Source of the DNA: Burkholderia plantarii
GTDB taxonomy: Bacteria; Pseudomonadota; Gammaproteobacteria; Burkholderiales; Burkholderiaceae
Assembly (NCBI RefSeq): GCF_001411805.1
Contig: NZ_CP007213.1
Span: forward strand, 1,798,001-1,862,000
Reading direction: 5' to 3'
DNA length: 64,000 nt
Part shown: piece after piece, positions 26,485 through 34,401 of the stretch
Layout of the letters: each line of letters begins with the position of its first letter
Numbering within the stretch: position 1 is the stretch's first letter
Translations under genes and position numbers: made by a program
Notes under the pieces: model-generated
Seen by the model: only the letters and a program-made list of their open reading frames with translations
Told to the model about the DNA's origin: nothing
Database searches by the model: none

Positions 26485-26691
26485 GTATCGACATCGTAGG
26501 CTTGTACGACCTCCCACCACGCTTGCGGGGCGCAAGACGTTCGCCCCGCGGTTTGCTTCATGGTAGGCTGCATTCGGCCATCAAACGACGCTCGACTGAG
26601 GCGTCAGAACAGGCGACAATTTCTCGTCTCGTAAGCGTTCCGCGTATCCGGTAGAAAAATCTAACCTGTTCGAAATGAATTTGAGAGTCGC

Positions 26692-27354
26692 ATGTCCGCT
26701 TATCGAAAACTAGCGTTATATAGCGATCAGGACTTTCCCGCTAACGAAGAAATGGATGCGCGTCTTCTACGACTGATCGGACGACCGCAGCCGAAGATTG
26801 GATATATCCCCGCGACAGGGGACCCAGAGCGCATTTACTTCCGGCGCAAAGCGGACTACTACGCCGCGATTGGCGCCAATTTGGTAGTGTACGTGGACCC
26901 AAGCCAAGGCACATCGGAAGCAGAATGGTCCACTCTGCTCTCGTGCGATGCGATTCACCTCTCTGGCGGAAATACATTCTCATTCTTGTCGTGGCTGCAG
27001 CGACGTAACGTCCTGCCGCTCCTGACTCGGTACGTATCCGAAGGAGGGGTGCTGATCGGCGTAAGTGCGGGTGCTATCTTGATGACACCAAGCGTGAATT
27101 CAGCATTACTGTGCGGCGATGTGTGGGACGAACAATTGATGAATGACGTAGGACTCGGCCTAGTTGATTTCCACTTTTGGCCGCACTTCATCTCTGAAAG
27201 CGTTACCCGAGATCAGGCAAAGTTGTCTTCTACTATCCCAGACCTCTATGCGTGTCCCGACGGTTCGGGGATTGTCATTGACGGCAATGAAGTCGAGTTG
27301 TTCGGACAGGTTCATCGATACGACTCGGAAGCGATTCGTTCTACCTCTCTTTAA
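26692..27354 (+). CDS. Peptidase E-like (S51 family, class I glutamine amidotransferase fold)
   Basis: This 220-residue protein resembles cyanophycinase/aspartyl dipeptidase (peptidase E). The nucleophile elbow GVSAGA carries Ser125, preceded by HLSGGNTFSFL and followed by the FWPHFIS region that supplies the His. The family cleaves N-terminal Asp dipeptides or related amides. The distinctly lower GC and less biased codons show acquired DNA. A 245 bp spacer follows that holds only a weak version of the island element. Confidence 0.85.
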   Translation: MSAYRKLALYSDQDFPANEEMDARLLRLIGRPQPKIGYIPATGDPERIYFRRKADYYAAIGANLVVYVDPSQGTSEAEWSTLLSCDAIHLSGGNTFSFLSWLQRRNVLPLLTRYVSEGGVLIGVSAGAILMTPSVNSALLCGDVWDEQLMNDVGLGLVDFHFWPHFISESVTRDQAKLSSTIPDLYACPDGSGIVIDGNEVELFGQVHRYDSEAIRSTSL

Positions 27355-27599
27355 GAATTGAGGTCGTCTATTCTGCGTTGATGGCCTATGCTCGGTTACT
27401 GAAGGTCCGCTTCGTAGAAAATCGAACGTCATATATGGGTCAGTAGCCGTCTGCCGCATCCGTCTGTAGGCGGCCAGGAGAAGTCGGTCGGGTGCCGGAT
27501 TGAGCGCCGAATAGCGGCCACTCGCCCGCTGCTGAAGCGAGAGGGAATCGGTCCGACTCCTGGAGCTAGCCTTGTTGCAACGCCCACGGCCGCACCTGA

Positions 27600-28259
27600 T
27601 CAGTAGAGGTCGTTGTGCATCCCATGTTGGTAATGAGCATTGACTTGCTCAATCTGTTCGTCGGTCATTCCGGCCTGCGCGTCGTCGAGCATGGTCAGTT
27701 CTGCGAGCATCTGCCCGACCGTCGGGAGAGCATGGGGGGAGATGCGGGAGTCGTCCTGCCAGAGCTTTGCTCGGTTAATGGCCTTGCCGCAATGCATCAG
27801 TACCTCGTCGATGGTCACCACGGTGGCCGTCTTAGGGATGCGCTCGCCTTCCGTGAGCGCCGCCAGCAGCGAGGGCTCGGTCGAGATCCGGCCGCGCCCG
27901 TTGATACGCATGAAGATATCCAGGCCCGGAAACAAAAACATCAGCCCCAGGCGGCCGTCGCTTTCGAGATTACGCAGTGACTCGATCCGGTTGTTGCCAG
28001 GCCAGTCGGCGTACGCCACGGTTCGGCTATCGAGCACGCGGACGAAACCTGGCGGACCGCCGCGCGGCGATGCGTCGAGTCCGTGCTCGCTGCCGGTGGC
28101 CAGGCAGAAGAAGGTTGCCGCCTTCAGGTATTCGATGTGACACCCGATGAGGCGGTCAAGCACGGCTTTTTGGATCCTTTGGACGGGCGGATCGTAAAGC
28201 GTGTCCAAGTCTGGTCGCCGGTCACCTTGGCTCTCATTGCGGGTCTCATTCGAGGTCAT
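27600..28259 (-). CDS. Pyridoxamine 5'-phosphate oxidase family flavoprotein
   Basis: This 219-residue member of the split-barrel FMN-binding fold has the MSMEG_1061-type wording: FFCLATGSEHGLDASPRGGP, YADWPGNNRIESLRNLESD and GLMFLFPGLDIFMRINGRG. Family members reduce or oxidise small molecules using FMN or F420, and the real substrate is unknown. GGAGATTGACCGATG gives a good ribosome site. It is divergent from an AraC-type regulator across 102 bp, so that regulator is its likely controller. Confidence 0.87.
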   Translation of the reverse strand: MTSNETRNESQGDRRPDLDTLYDPPVQRIQKAVLDRLIGCHIEYLKAATFFCLATGSEHGLDASPRGGPPGFVRVLDSRTVAYADWPGNNRIESLRNLESDGRLGLMFLFPGLDIFMRINGRGRISTEPSLLAALTEGERIPKTATVVTIDEVLMHCGKAINRAKLWQDDSRISPHALPTVGQMLAELTMLDDAQAGMTDEQIEQVNAHYQHGMHNDLY

Positions 28260-28361
28260 CGGTCAATCTCCAGGGGTAGTCTCTGGGGTAGCTAGCGAAG
28301 GATAGACGTCAATTCGTGGCGGCTGTAAAGCGATCAAGCCATTCAGTATTAAAATGCCGCC

Positions 28362-29144
28362 ATGAGCCACTTGAATTTCGATGCGAACGCGCGCGACAGT
28401 TCGGCCGGGCCGGTCGTGTTCGTCGTCGCTGGACGTGGCGAGGATGAGCACGCCACTGAGCCGCATCAACATGCGCGTGGACAACTCTTCGGCTCCCTTC
28501 GCGGCCTCCTGACCGTGGAGCTCGACGAGGGCGTATGGGTTGTTCCCGCGATCCATGCCGTGTGGATACCTCCCCACTACAAACACGGCGGCAAGACACA
28601 CGGCCCATTCCATGGCTGGAGCGCATACATCGCCGAGGCTGCGTGCGGGAGCCTGCCCAAGCAGCCCTGCGCGCTGCGGACCTCGGGGCTGCTTCGAGAG
28701 GCGGTGCTGCGCGCGAGCCAATGGCCGATCGCTGCGCTCGACGAGCAGAAGACGCACGTGGCCGAAGTCATCCTCGACGAAATCCGGACGCTCCCGATCG
28801 AACCCCTGGGCCTGCCGTTTCCGCGCGATCCGCGTCTACATCGGATAGCCAGGGCGTTGATCGCCAACCCAGCTGATGACCGTGATCTGAAGCGCTGGGC
28901 AACGTGGGCGTCAGTAAGTTCACGCACGCTGAGCCGCCGATTCGTCGCGGAAACTGGGTTCAATTTCACGGCGTGGCGCCAGCGGGCGAGATTGATGCGG
29001 TCGCTCGAAATGCTCGCGGCCGGGATGCCGGTCACTGCGATAGCGCTCGACCTGGGCTATTCGACGGCCAGTGCCTACATCACTTTGTTCAGACGCACAT
29101 TCGCTGAAACCCCCGCTGCTTACCGGCTTCGACTTCAGTCCTGA
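28362..29144 (+). CDS. AraC family transcriptional regulator
   Basis: This 260-residue regulator has an N-terminal cupin-like sensing half (HQHARGQLFGSLRGLLTVEL; AVWIPPHYKHGG). The C-terminal AraC double helix-turn-helix spans residues 165-258 (LKRWATWASVSSRTLSRRF; ALDLGYSTASAYITLFRRTF). The HxHxRxQ and WIPP motifs are typical of the NimR/YdeC-like subgroup, which usually governs an adjacent divergent gene. That gene here is the flavin-oxidase-like protein. The effector is unknown. Confidence 0.9.
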   Translation: MSHLNFDANARDSSAGPVVFVVAGRGEDEHATEPHQHARGQLFGSLRGLLTVELDEGVWVVPAIHAVWIPPHYKHGGKTHGPFHGWSAYIAEAACGSLPKQPCALRTSGLLREAVLRASQWPIAALDEQKTHVAEVILDEIRTLPIEPLGLPFPRDPRLHRIARALIANPADDRDLKRWATWASVSSRTLSRRFVAETGFNFTAWRQRARLMRSLEMLAAGMPVTAIALDLGYSTASAYITLFRRTFAETPAAYRLRLQS

Positions 29145-29240
29145 CCGCGCCTGCAAAAAACGGGCTGTAGCCGCGAATTTCATTGCTGGCATCTACTTCG
29201 GCGTATGCACCAGCGGCAGGTATCCGGCTAGGACTGGTCT

Positions 29241-29304
29241 GGGTCGCCGGCGGGCTGCACCGGACGCCGCCCGGCGAATTCTGGCCAGTTTACGACGTTC
29301 GACA
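29241..29304 (+). repeat. Island intergenic element, copy G
   Basis: It begins GGGTCGCCGGCGGGCTGCAC, contains a CCGGACG/CGCCCGG-type GC core, then TTCTGGCCAG and an ACGTTCGAC end. It lies to the right of the AraC gene. With copy H it shares GCTGCACCG and CCGGCGA-TTC-GGC. Confidence 0.5.
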
Positions 29305-29367
29305 ACGTAGCCAGGATCGCTGACAATCGGAAGCGGGTCATTTCGTATTAACGCGCTGAATTCGAAG

Positions 29368-29916
29368 ATGAAAAAGAAGAACTGGAAATTCGCTGCCTGC
29401 GTCGTGTTTTCTCAGCTAACGGGGTGCGCAAACGATATTGCACAGACGACAAGCAATGTGCCAACGATACCCCTCGAGCAAGTAATCAACCATTGCTTGG
29501 CGCGCGTTGCCCCGCAAGGAGGGCCGACGCCTACGCAAAACAACCTCACTGCATCGCAATGGATCGGCTATGTCACTTGCGCCATGAGTAGCAATTTGCG
29601 AGTCGACGTCGATCAGGTTCACGAGAACCCGGCGGCAACTGTCGAGATCCTCATAGGCAATGATGGGGCTATCAACTCCGTGAAGCGCTTGCGGACGAGT
29701 GGCAATGAAGCTTGGGATCGTGCTGTCGACATATCGATCAGAGCTGCACCTCCTCTGGCGCCAGCGCCTACTGCACGCTATTTTTCGAAGTTGGATCTGA
29801 TTTTCACGCCATTTTCACAAGGTGGCGGGATGAGTCGTGGCGCAACTCTGACAGGGCAAAGTCATTGGTCGATGCACCAATGCACGACGGCCGGCGGTGC
29901 CGTAGCATGCAATTAG
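29368..29916 (+). CDS. Putative lipoprotein with TonB/TolA C-terminal-like domain
   Basis: This 182-residue protein has a lipoprotein-type signal (FAACVVFSQLTGC, Cys about residue 20). Its C-terminal half resembles the TonB/TolA C-terminal fold: VEILIGNDGAINSVKRLRTS, then AWDRAVDISIRAAPPLAP and a final strand KLDLIFTPF. Classical TonB or TolA would have an inner-membrane anchor and a Pro-rich spacer, which are missing. It is therefore an unusual lipoprotein relative. No transporter or ExbB/D gene is near. Codon use is less GC-biased than the backbone. Confidence 0.65.
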   Translation: MKKKNWKFAACVVFSQLTGCANDIAQTTSNVPTIPLEQVINHCLARVAPQGGPTPTQNNLTASQWIGYVTCAMSSNLRVDVDQVHENPAATVEILIGNDGAINSVKRLRTSGNEAWDRAVDISIRAAPPLAPAPTARYFSKLDLIFTPFSQGGGMSRGATLTGQSHWSMHQCTTAGGAVACN

Positions 29917-29973
29917 CTTCTGAGTTAGATCGAGTATGAGTGGCTGCTTTCTGGAATTACGGATGACTGTTCG

Positions 29974-30042
29974 GGGTCGCCTACCGCCGGTCGAGCTGCA
30001 CCGAGCGCCAACCGGCGACTTCCGGCTGTTATGAGCCATTCG
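29974..30042 (+). repeat. Island intergenic element, copy H
   Basis: It begins GGGTCGCCTACCGCCGGTCG, contains GCTGCACCGAGCGCC and CCGGCGACTTCCGGC, and ends GAGCCATTCGAG. It lies to the right of the TonB-like lipoprotein gene. Its plan matches copy G. Confidence 0.5.
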
Positions 30043-30048
30043 AGATTG

Positions 30049-30543
30049 CTACCGGATTGGGCGTTGCAAGACGATGAGTTCGCCGGTAAACCGCGGACTG
30101 CTTTCGCGTCGAATCTCCGCGAAGCCCTCGCGCTGCCAGAATGAATAGGCGCGAGGATTGGTTGAAACAACTGCAAGTTGCGCCGTGCGGTAGCCCCATT
30201 CGCCCGCCATCTCAATCAACAACCCTAATGCGGCCTTCCCGTAGCCTCGCCCCTGATGTGCCTCGGAGAAAAGCATCAGGCCGATCCATACGCAGTCGCC
30301 ATTTGGATACGAACGGATTACATCCGCGCAGCCGATCATGTCCCATTCAACATAGAATCCAAACACTGATTTGTGTGCCGCATCTGTGCCCACTGGCTTG
30401 CCGAAGAAGAAGTCGTCGACATCTTCCGTGGAGGGCGGACGACCTTCGACAAGTTCAGTGTAGGCAGGTGCTTCGGTGAAGATGCGTAAGACGCTTGCGC
30501 GGTCGCTGGCCGATTCGTTGGTAAGTGGGAGCGATGTAAGCAT
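30049..30543 (-). CDS. GNAT family N-acetyltransferase
   Basis: This 164-residue acetyltransferase has the acetyl-CoA motif VWIGLMLFSEAHQGRGYGKA and the following AQLAVVSTNPRAYSFWQREG, a standard GNAT core. The N-terminal half (VLRIFTEAPAYTELVEGRPP) is typical of a subgroup found widely as accessory genes. The substrate is unknown. It is encoded on the minus strand, yet the island element (copy C) still lies on its right, upstream of its start. Confidence 0.87.
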   Translation of the reverse strand: MLTSLPLTNESASDRASVLRIFTEAPAYTELVEGRPPSTEDVDDFFFGKPVGTDAAHKSVFGFYVEWDMIGCADVIRSYPNGDCVWIGLMLFSEAHQGRGYGKAALGLLIEMAGEWGYRTAQLAVVSTNPRAYSFWQREGFAEIRRESSPRFTGELIVLQRPIR

Positions 30544-30646
30544 TGTGTAATCGCGGGAGACGAGGAATTTGATTCTAAGCTGGTTGATTCCGCAATGACC
30601 TCATGCATCGTCGCTGCGAACGTCCGCTACATAGAAATGTCGCTTC

Positions 30647-30735
30647 AGGGTCGGCAAGAGAAGCTCGCGCCGAGATCGGGCAGGCCGCTAACGGGTGCCG
30701 GCCGAACTTCCGGGTTCGGCCAGGACGTGACGCTC
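30647..30735 (+). repeat. Island intergenic element, copy C
   Basis: ATGTCGCTTCAGGGTCGG opens the element. It contains the hairpin GCCGAAC-TTCCGG-GTTCGGC and ends TTCGGCCAGGACGTGACGCT. A GAACGTCCGC segment just before it mirrors the CGGACATTC-type ends of other copies. It lies between the GNAT and DHFR genes. Confidence 0.55.
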
Positions 30736-30790
30736 GGCGCCCGCTCCTACATCGTCAGCGATCAACCGGCAGCAAGGGCTGGCTCAACCG

Positions 30791-31300
30791 TCACGACAAC
30801 GTGTCGGTGTGAACGGCGGCACGGCGATAAGTAAAGACGGTGTAGCTGGTCGGACCGCTTACGTCGACCCTTTCTGCGCAATGGAAGTCCGCCGGCAAAT
30901 CTGGAAACGTTGCATCGCCCGTCGGCTCCAAGTCGAGTTCTGTGAGATACACAGTATCTGCATACGGCAAAAACAGGCGATAAATCTGCTCACCGCCTGC
31001 GATAAAAACCTCTTCCCGCGAATCGTTTGCGATGACTTCAAGCGCATCCTGCAGCGTGGTGCATGTCGACACCCGTTCGGCGGCGATAGACTGTCTTCCA
31101 ATCACCAGGACGTCCCGGTTTGGTAGCGGTCGACCTATCGACTCGTATGTCCGTCGTCCCATTAGCACCAGGTGACCTTCGGTCAGTTGGCGAAACCGCT
31201 GCTGCTCTCCCGGCACCCGCCACGGAATGTCGTTGGCCGCGCCGATCACCCGATTTTTCGCCATCGCAGCTATCATTGAAATCGTCTTGCCGTTCAACAT
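30791..31300 (-). CDS. Dihydrofolate reductase, DfrA12-group-like
   Basis: This enzyme reduces dihydrofolate to tetrahydrofolate using NADPH. The 169 residues carry NRVIGAANDIPWRVPGEQ, then FRQLTEGHLVLMGRRTYES and IGRPLPNRDVLVIGRQ, and later VFIAGGEQIYRLFLPYADTV. The IPW-x-PGEQ-x-FR-x-LTEG wording matches, from memory, the trimethoprim-resistance enzymes of the DfrA12/DfrA21 group. It does not match chromosomal FolA, which has a PED/ADL-type segment there. A resistance role is therefore plausible but unproven. It stands alone in the island, flanked by intergenic elements on both sides. Confidence 0.9.
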   Translation of the reverse strand: MLNGKTISMIAAMAKNRVIGAANDIPWRVPGEQQRFRQLTEGHLVLMGRRTYESIGRPLPNRDVLVIGRQSIAAERVSTCTTLQDALEVIANDSREEVFIAGGEQIYRLFLPYADTVYLTELDLEPTGDATFPDLPADFHCAERVDVSGPTSYTVFTYRRAAVHTDTLS

Positions 31301-31401
31301 TCGCTCATCTCGCTGTGGGTTTTTCAGCCTATTCTAATGGCGACCAAAGTAGGCGGTGACGAGTGGCGGCCGTCGAGGAAACCGAAGGGTTGGCGTATAT
31401 C

Positions 31402-31468
31402 GGGTTGCGACTGCCGCGCGTTGAAGGGCGGCAGTCGGCCGAGATCGGCAAGAAAGGGACATTCGACA
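31402..31468 (+). repeat. Island intergenic element, copy I
   Basis: It begins GGGTTGCGACTGCCGC, has the inverted pair CTGCCGC/GCGGCAG, then TCGGCCGAGATCGGCAAG and the end GGGACATTCGACAT. It lies to the right of the minus-strand DHFR gene. Confidence 0.5.
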
Positions 31469-31526
31469 TGGATGCTTGGATCGCCGACAATCTGGTTCCT
31501 TGACGGGAACCCGCGACGCCGCACCG

Positions 31527-32042
31527 ATGGCAACAAGATTCGACATTGTGAAGTTTCGTCCCTTGACGATACTTATCGCTTCCATTGGCTTATGGAGCAT
31601 TGTCATACCGATGCTGCAGCCAGCGCCCCCGTCCAAGCTTTCGGACCTATGCCACTTGAATGCGTCTGGCGATCCGGCAATAGACAAAGTGGCTGCCGGG
31701 CGCGTATCGCACATTACAAATGCCTACTTCATCCAGGAGGCAGGGGACAACGCCACGCTTCTGTCGCGTTGTGCCAAGGGTGGTTGTGGTCCACTCGATC
31801 CGAGACTTTTCGAGGCGCGGGTCGGTTCCCCAGTACGTGCAGAGTTCTGCGGCGGCCATCCGGTAGAAGTGACGATTTCCGGTACCGAAGTATTTCGATT
31901 GACTCAGCAGTATCTCGATGGTCAAGTTGCCGCGACTCGACGAAGTAGTAAGTGGATGATCCAATTCGGAGCTTTCTGGTGTGGCTTATGGTTGCTTCTG
32001 CAAATGATCGCAGAGATTCGATTCAAGCGATTAAATACATAG
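31527..32042 (+). CDS. Hypothetical membrane protein
   Basis: This is an unrecognised protein of about 171 residues. One membrane segment lies near the N-terminus (LTILIASIGLWSIVIPML) and another at the C-terminus (FGAFWCGLWLLLQMIAEI). A polar loop of about 110 residues between them holds several Cys (DLCHLNAS; SRCAKGGCGPLD; EFCGGHP). The loop is probably periplasmic with disulfides. ATG 31527 is chosen over an upstream start that would overlap the intergenic element. Confidence 0.65.
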   Translation: MATRFDIVKFRPLTILIASIGLWSIVIPMLQPAPPSKLSDLCHLNASGDPAIDKVAAGRVSHITNAYFIQEAGDNATLLSRCAKGGCGPLDPRLFEARVGSPVRAEFCGGHPVEVTISGTEVFRLTQQYLDGQVAATRRSSKWMIQFGAFWCGLWLLLQMIAEIRFKRLNT

Positions 32043-32118
32043 CTACGCACCCGGGCAGCTAGTCGTCCACTCGTGGCTAACTTGATCGGTTCGAATGATT
32101 GCCTTCGAGATCGTCCTC

Positions 32119-32175
32119 AGGGTCCGCTACCGCGGACCGCATCAGGCAGCGGTCGGCTGCGGACACTCGGCCGCC
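32119..32175 (+). repeat. Island intergenic element, copy E
   Basis: TCAGGGTCCGCTACCGCGGACC gives a hairpin directly at the 5' end. It is followed by GCAGCGGTCGGCTGCGGACACTCGGCCGCC. It lies to the right of the preceding membrane protein gene. Confidence 0.5.
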
Positions 32176-32236
32176 ATAGATTACGTTATAGAAATCAGAT
32201 GCTCTTGTTGAGCGACCTTTTGAGAAACAATCACAT

Positions 32237-32890
32237 ATGCAGCGATTTCGAAAGTATATATTTACATTGCTTTCCCTGAGCCTTGTCGGCAGCTTCGTGA
32301 TAGCGATTGCTTTGCAACCGCTCGTATCTGCCACCTTTGCAACGAGAGAGTTCTCTCAGTGTATCAATCCGCTCGTGGTTGCCGTAATCAGCGTAATTGG
32401 CCTGATCGTCTTGGCAACACTTTTATGGCTCGCGCTCTGGCGTTCGCCATCGTCTTCGTCTGCGAAGCCGCCATTAGCTATGCTAGAAGCGGCCGGACTG
32501 CCAGCGCTGCCGTCGCAAGTCATTGTCTTCGTTTTGGTTTTTGGCGCCCTTAACTGCCTGACTTTCTGTTTTCTTATTGGCGATATTGAAGCGCTTGTAG
32601 TCAGATTATCGGCCAAAAGAGATGTGTTTTACGAAGAAACTGTTAAAGAAACATATCAGAAAGGATGTGGCAATGCGGTTGAATGGATCGACTCGTTCGT
32701 TGGCGGCAGCGTGACCGTTTGCTTGACCTCCCCATTATTTACAAAGCACGGCGGTCCGATCAGCAGATTGTCGATTGTGCATTCGCTGCGTGGCCCATTC
32801 GGCATACGTGTTCTGACGGTTCATGCGGTCGATTCCGAGCCGGGCCGTGTCGATTTTTCTCAAATGCAGACAAATCCGGCCACGCACTGA
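32237..32890 (+). CDS. Hypothetical membrane protein
   Basis: This is an unrecognised 217-residue protein with three predicted membrane helices: residues about 7-27 (FTLLSLSLVGSFVIAIAL), 45-68 (VVAVISVIGLIVLATLLW) and 94-115 (VIVFVLVFGALNCLTFCF). A soluble C-terminal portion follows. The GC content is clearly low for this genome. No neighbour suggests a role. Confidence 0.65.
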   Translation: MQRFRKYIFTLLSLSLVGSFVIAIALQPLVSATFATREFSQCINPLVVAVISVIGLIVLATLLWLALWRSPSSSSAKPPLAMLEAAGLPALPSQVIVFVLVFGALNCLTFCFLIGDIEALVVRLSAKRDVFYEETVKETYQKGCGNAVEWIDSFVGGSVTVCLTSPLFTKHGGPISRLSIVHSLRGPFGIRVLTVHAVDSEPGRVDFSQMQTNPATH

Positions 32891-32919
32891 ACCGGCTCGA
32901 TTGCCGATTGCCTGATTTC

Positions 32920-32976
32920 AGGGTTAAATCTACCGTGGCATGAGACGCCTGTCGGCCAGAAGGCGGCATTCGATGC
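32920..32976 (+). repeat. Island intergenic element, copy J
   Basis: TTTCAGGGTTAAATCTACCG opens it. TGTCGGCCAGAAGGCGGCATTCGATGC closes it, matching the common TCGGCCA and GCATTCGA ends. It lies between the membrane protein and VOC genes. Confidence 0.5.
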
Positions 32977-33041
32977 AGGGAGTAGAATCGCCGACGATCG
33001 GACGGCGACGCCGCGCCGAGCTTTCTTCTAGGAGTGACGCA

Positions 33042-33425
33042 ATGGACGAAGCGCTTACCGACCTCAGTTCTTTCTCTTTCGTTCTCGCAGTACCAGATAT
33101 CGATGCCAGTGCCGCGTACTTTCGCGACGCGCTTGGTTTCCGATTGGATTGGCCTGATGGCATCGGGTGGAAGTTGGCAACGAGAGGAGGCGTGCGCGTC
33201 ATGCTTGGCCATTGTCCCGACGCGATGCGGCCATCGGCAACAGGCGACCACAACTATTTCGGTTACGCCCATGTGACGAATGCCGACGCGCTTCATGAAG
33301 AACTTGTCGCTCGGGGTGCCATCATCCTGCAACCTCCGACCGACAAACCGCATGGCATGCGCGAATTTCTCGTGGGCACCCCAGACGGTCATCGACTGAT
33401 GATCGGCCAAGACCTGTCCAAATGA
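33042..33425 (+). CDS. VOC family protein (glyoxalase/bleomycin-resistance fold)
   Basis: This 127-residue single vicinal-oxygen-chelate unit carries SFVLAVPDIDASAAYFRDAL, GFRLDWPDG, the DHNYFGYAHVTNADALHEEL strand-helix, and the closing REFLVGTPDGHRLMIGQ with a metal-site Glu. Family members include glyoxalases, dioxygenases and drug-binding resistance proteins; the function is not determined. AGGAG 7 bases before the ATG at 33042 decides the start over the longer frame. Confidence 0.9.
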   Translation: MDEALTDLSSFSFVLAVPDIDASAAYFRDALGFRLDWPDGIGWKLATRGGVRVMLGHCPDAMRPSATGDHNYFGYAHVTNADALHEELVARGAIILQPPTDKPHGMREFLVGTPDGHRLMIGQDLSK

Positions 33426-33463
33426 AGGGCCGTTGTGGTGTGAGACCGCTCACTGGCTGAAAC

Positions 33464-33545
33464 GGGTCGCATGCATCTATTTGCCCGCAGGCCGGCTGCA
33501 TATGCGGTACGCATGAGGCGCTGATCGGCCAAGAGCGGTCAGTCG
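33464..33545 (+). repeat. Island intergenic element, copy L (divergent)
   Basis: ACGGGTCGCATGCATC opens it. An inverted pair ATGCATCTATTTGCC/GGCTGCATATGC and the end GATCGGCCAAGAGCGGTCAGTCG follow. It is less similar than other copies, but has the same position to the right of a gene and the same TCGGCCAAGAGCGG-type end. Confidence 0.35.
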
Positions 33546-33599
33546 ATAGCAGGCTCCAGATCGTCAACAATTCAACGCCGCATATCGTTCAAGAATCTC

Positions 33600-33989
33600 A
33601 TGTATCGGATACGGAACTCGCGTTTCTTTATCTCAGAATGTCTCTCAGAGCCAGTCTTCGTATTGGAAGGAGCCGCGTCGGAATGGCTCTTTGCCTCGGG
33701 GTTCTGGACTCGGGTTAACCGCTTGATGGGGACGATGTACGATCAGTACGAAGAGGACGAGGCGTCTCCCGCGACTCTCGAGCAGATTGCATCACGAATG
33801 CGTTGCCAGATTCGTGAGCTTGAAATGGGCGACGAAGAAATGATTCGTTTCACGTGTGGGTGGTTCAGTACAGGCGCAGCTTGTGTCCTCGAAACCCCGA
33901 GGGCCGTCCTCGTATCGCAACTAATTTTGCTCCAAAGTTTTCTGGAGCGGATGGCTGAAAGCGGCACTACTCTTGAGTTAAGCCTTTGA
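33600..33989 (+). CDS. Hypothetical protein
   Basis: This is an unrecognised acidic protein of 129 residues beginning MYRIRNSRFFISECL. It is rich in Glu, Met and hydrophobics, with a probable helical C-terminus (LILLQSFLERMAES). It has no signal or membrane segment. It is followed after 13 bp by another small gene on the same strand, so the two are probably an operon. Size, acidity and setting resemble immunity or accessory proteins, but nothing specific is recognisable. Confidence 0.55.
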   Translation: MYRIRNSRFFISECLSEPVFVLEGAASEWLFASGFWTRVNRLMGTMYDQYEEDEASPATLEQIASRMRCQIRELEMGDEEMIRFTCGWFSTGAACVLETPRAVLVSQLILLQSFLERMAESGTTLELSL

Positions 33990-34002
33990 AGGCAACACTG
34001 CC

Positions 34003-34350
34003 ATGAACATTGAAACAATGGCCGCTCGATGTGAAGATCAAAAGTTGAGTTTGCCTGACGTTGATACCGCATGCCAAGCCGCGAAAATGTCAAGGCTGGA
34101 ATTTTTTGACGAGCTGGCCCGCTGGCTTGCCATCGAGTTCCTCGAAGGCCGGCGCGATTTCACGTTTTGCGATGGCGTCGTCAACAACATGATGCCGCTC
34201 GCAGATTGGAACCTCAGTGATTTTGCGTGGTCGATTTTCCATGCGTTCGACAATGGCGAGTTCTACCATAGGGAGGATTCGCGAGATGTCAATCCCGTGG
34301 AGAAATACACAAAACCGATGCTGGCGCGAGCGTTAGCGGAACTGAAATGA
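34003..34350 (+). CDS. Hypothetical protein
   Basis: This is an unrecognised acidic protein of 115 residues with WNLSDFAWSIFHAFDNGEFY near its C-terminus. That pattern is common in small single-domain accessory proteins found beside polymorphic-toxin or contact-dependent genes. This is a resemblance only. It lies between the 129-residue gene (13 bp upstream) and a 548-residue gene (51 bp downstream), all on one strand with no island element between them. Confidence 0.55.
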   Translation: MNIETMAARCEDQKLSLPDVDTACQAAKMSRLEFFDELARWLAIEFLEGRRDFTFCDGVVNNMMPLADWNLSDFAWSIFHAFDNGEFYHREDSRDVNPVEKYTKPMLARALAELK

Positions 34351-34401
34351 TCGCTTACATGGAATGGGTACGAACGGCCGAAGATCGGAGAAGGCAACTA
34401 A

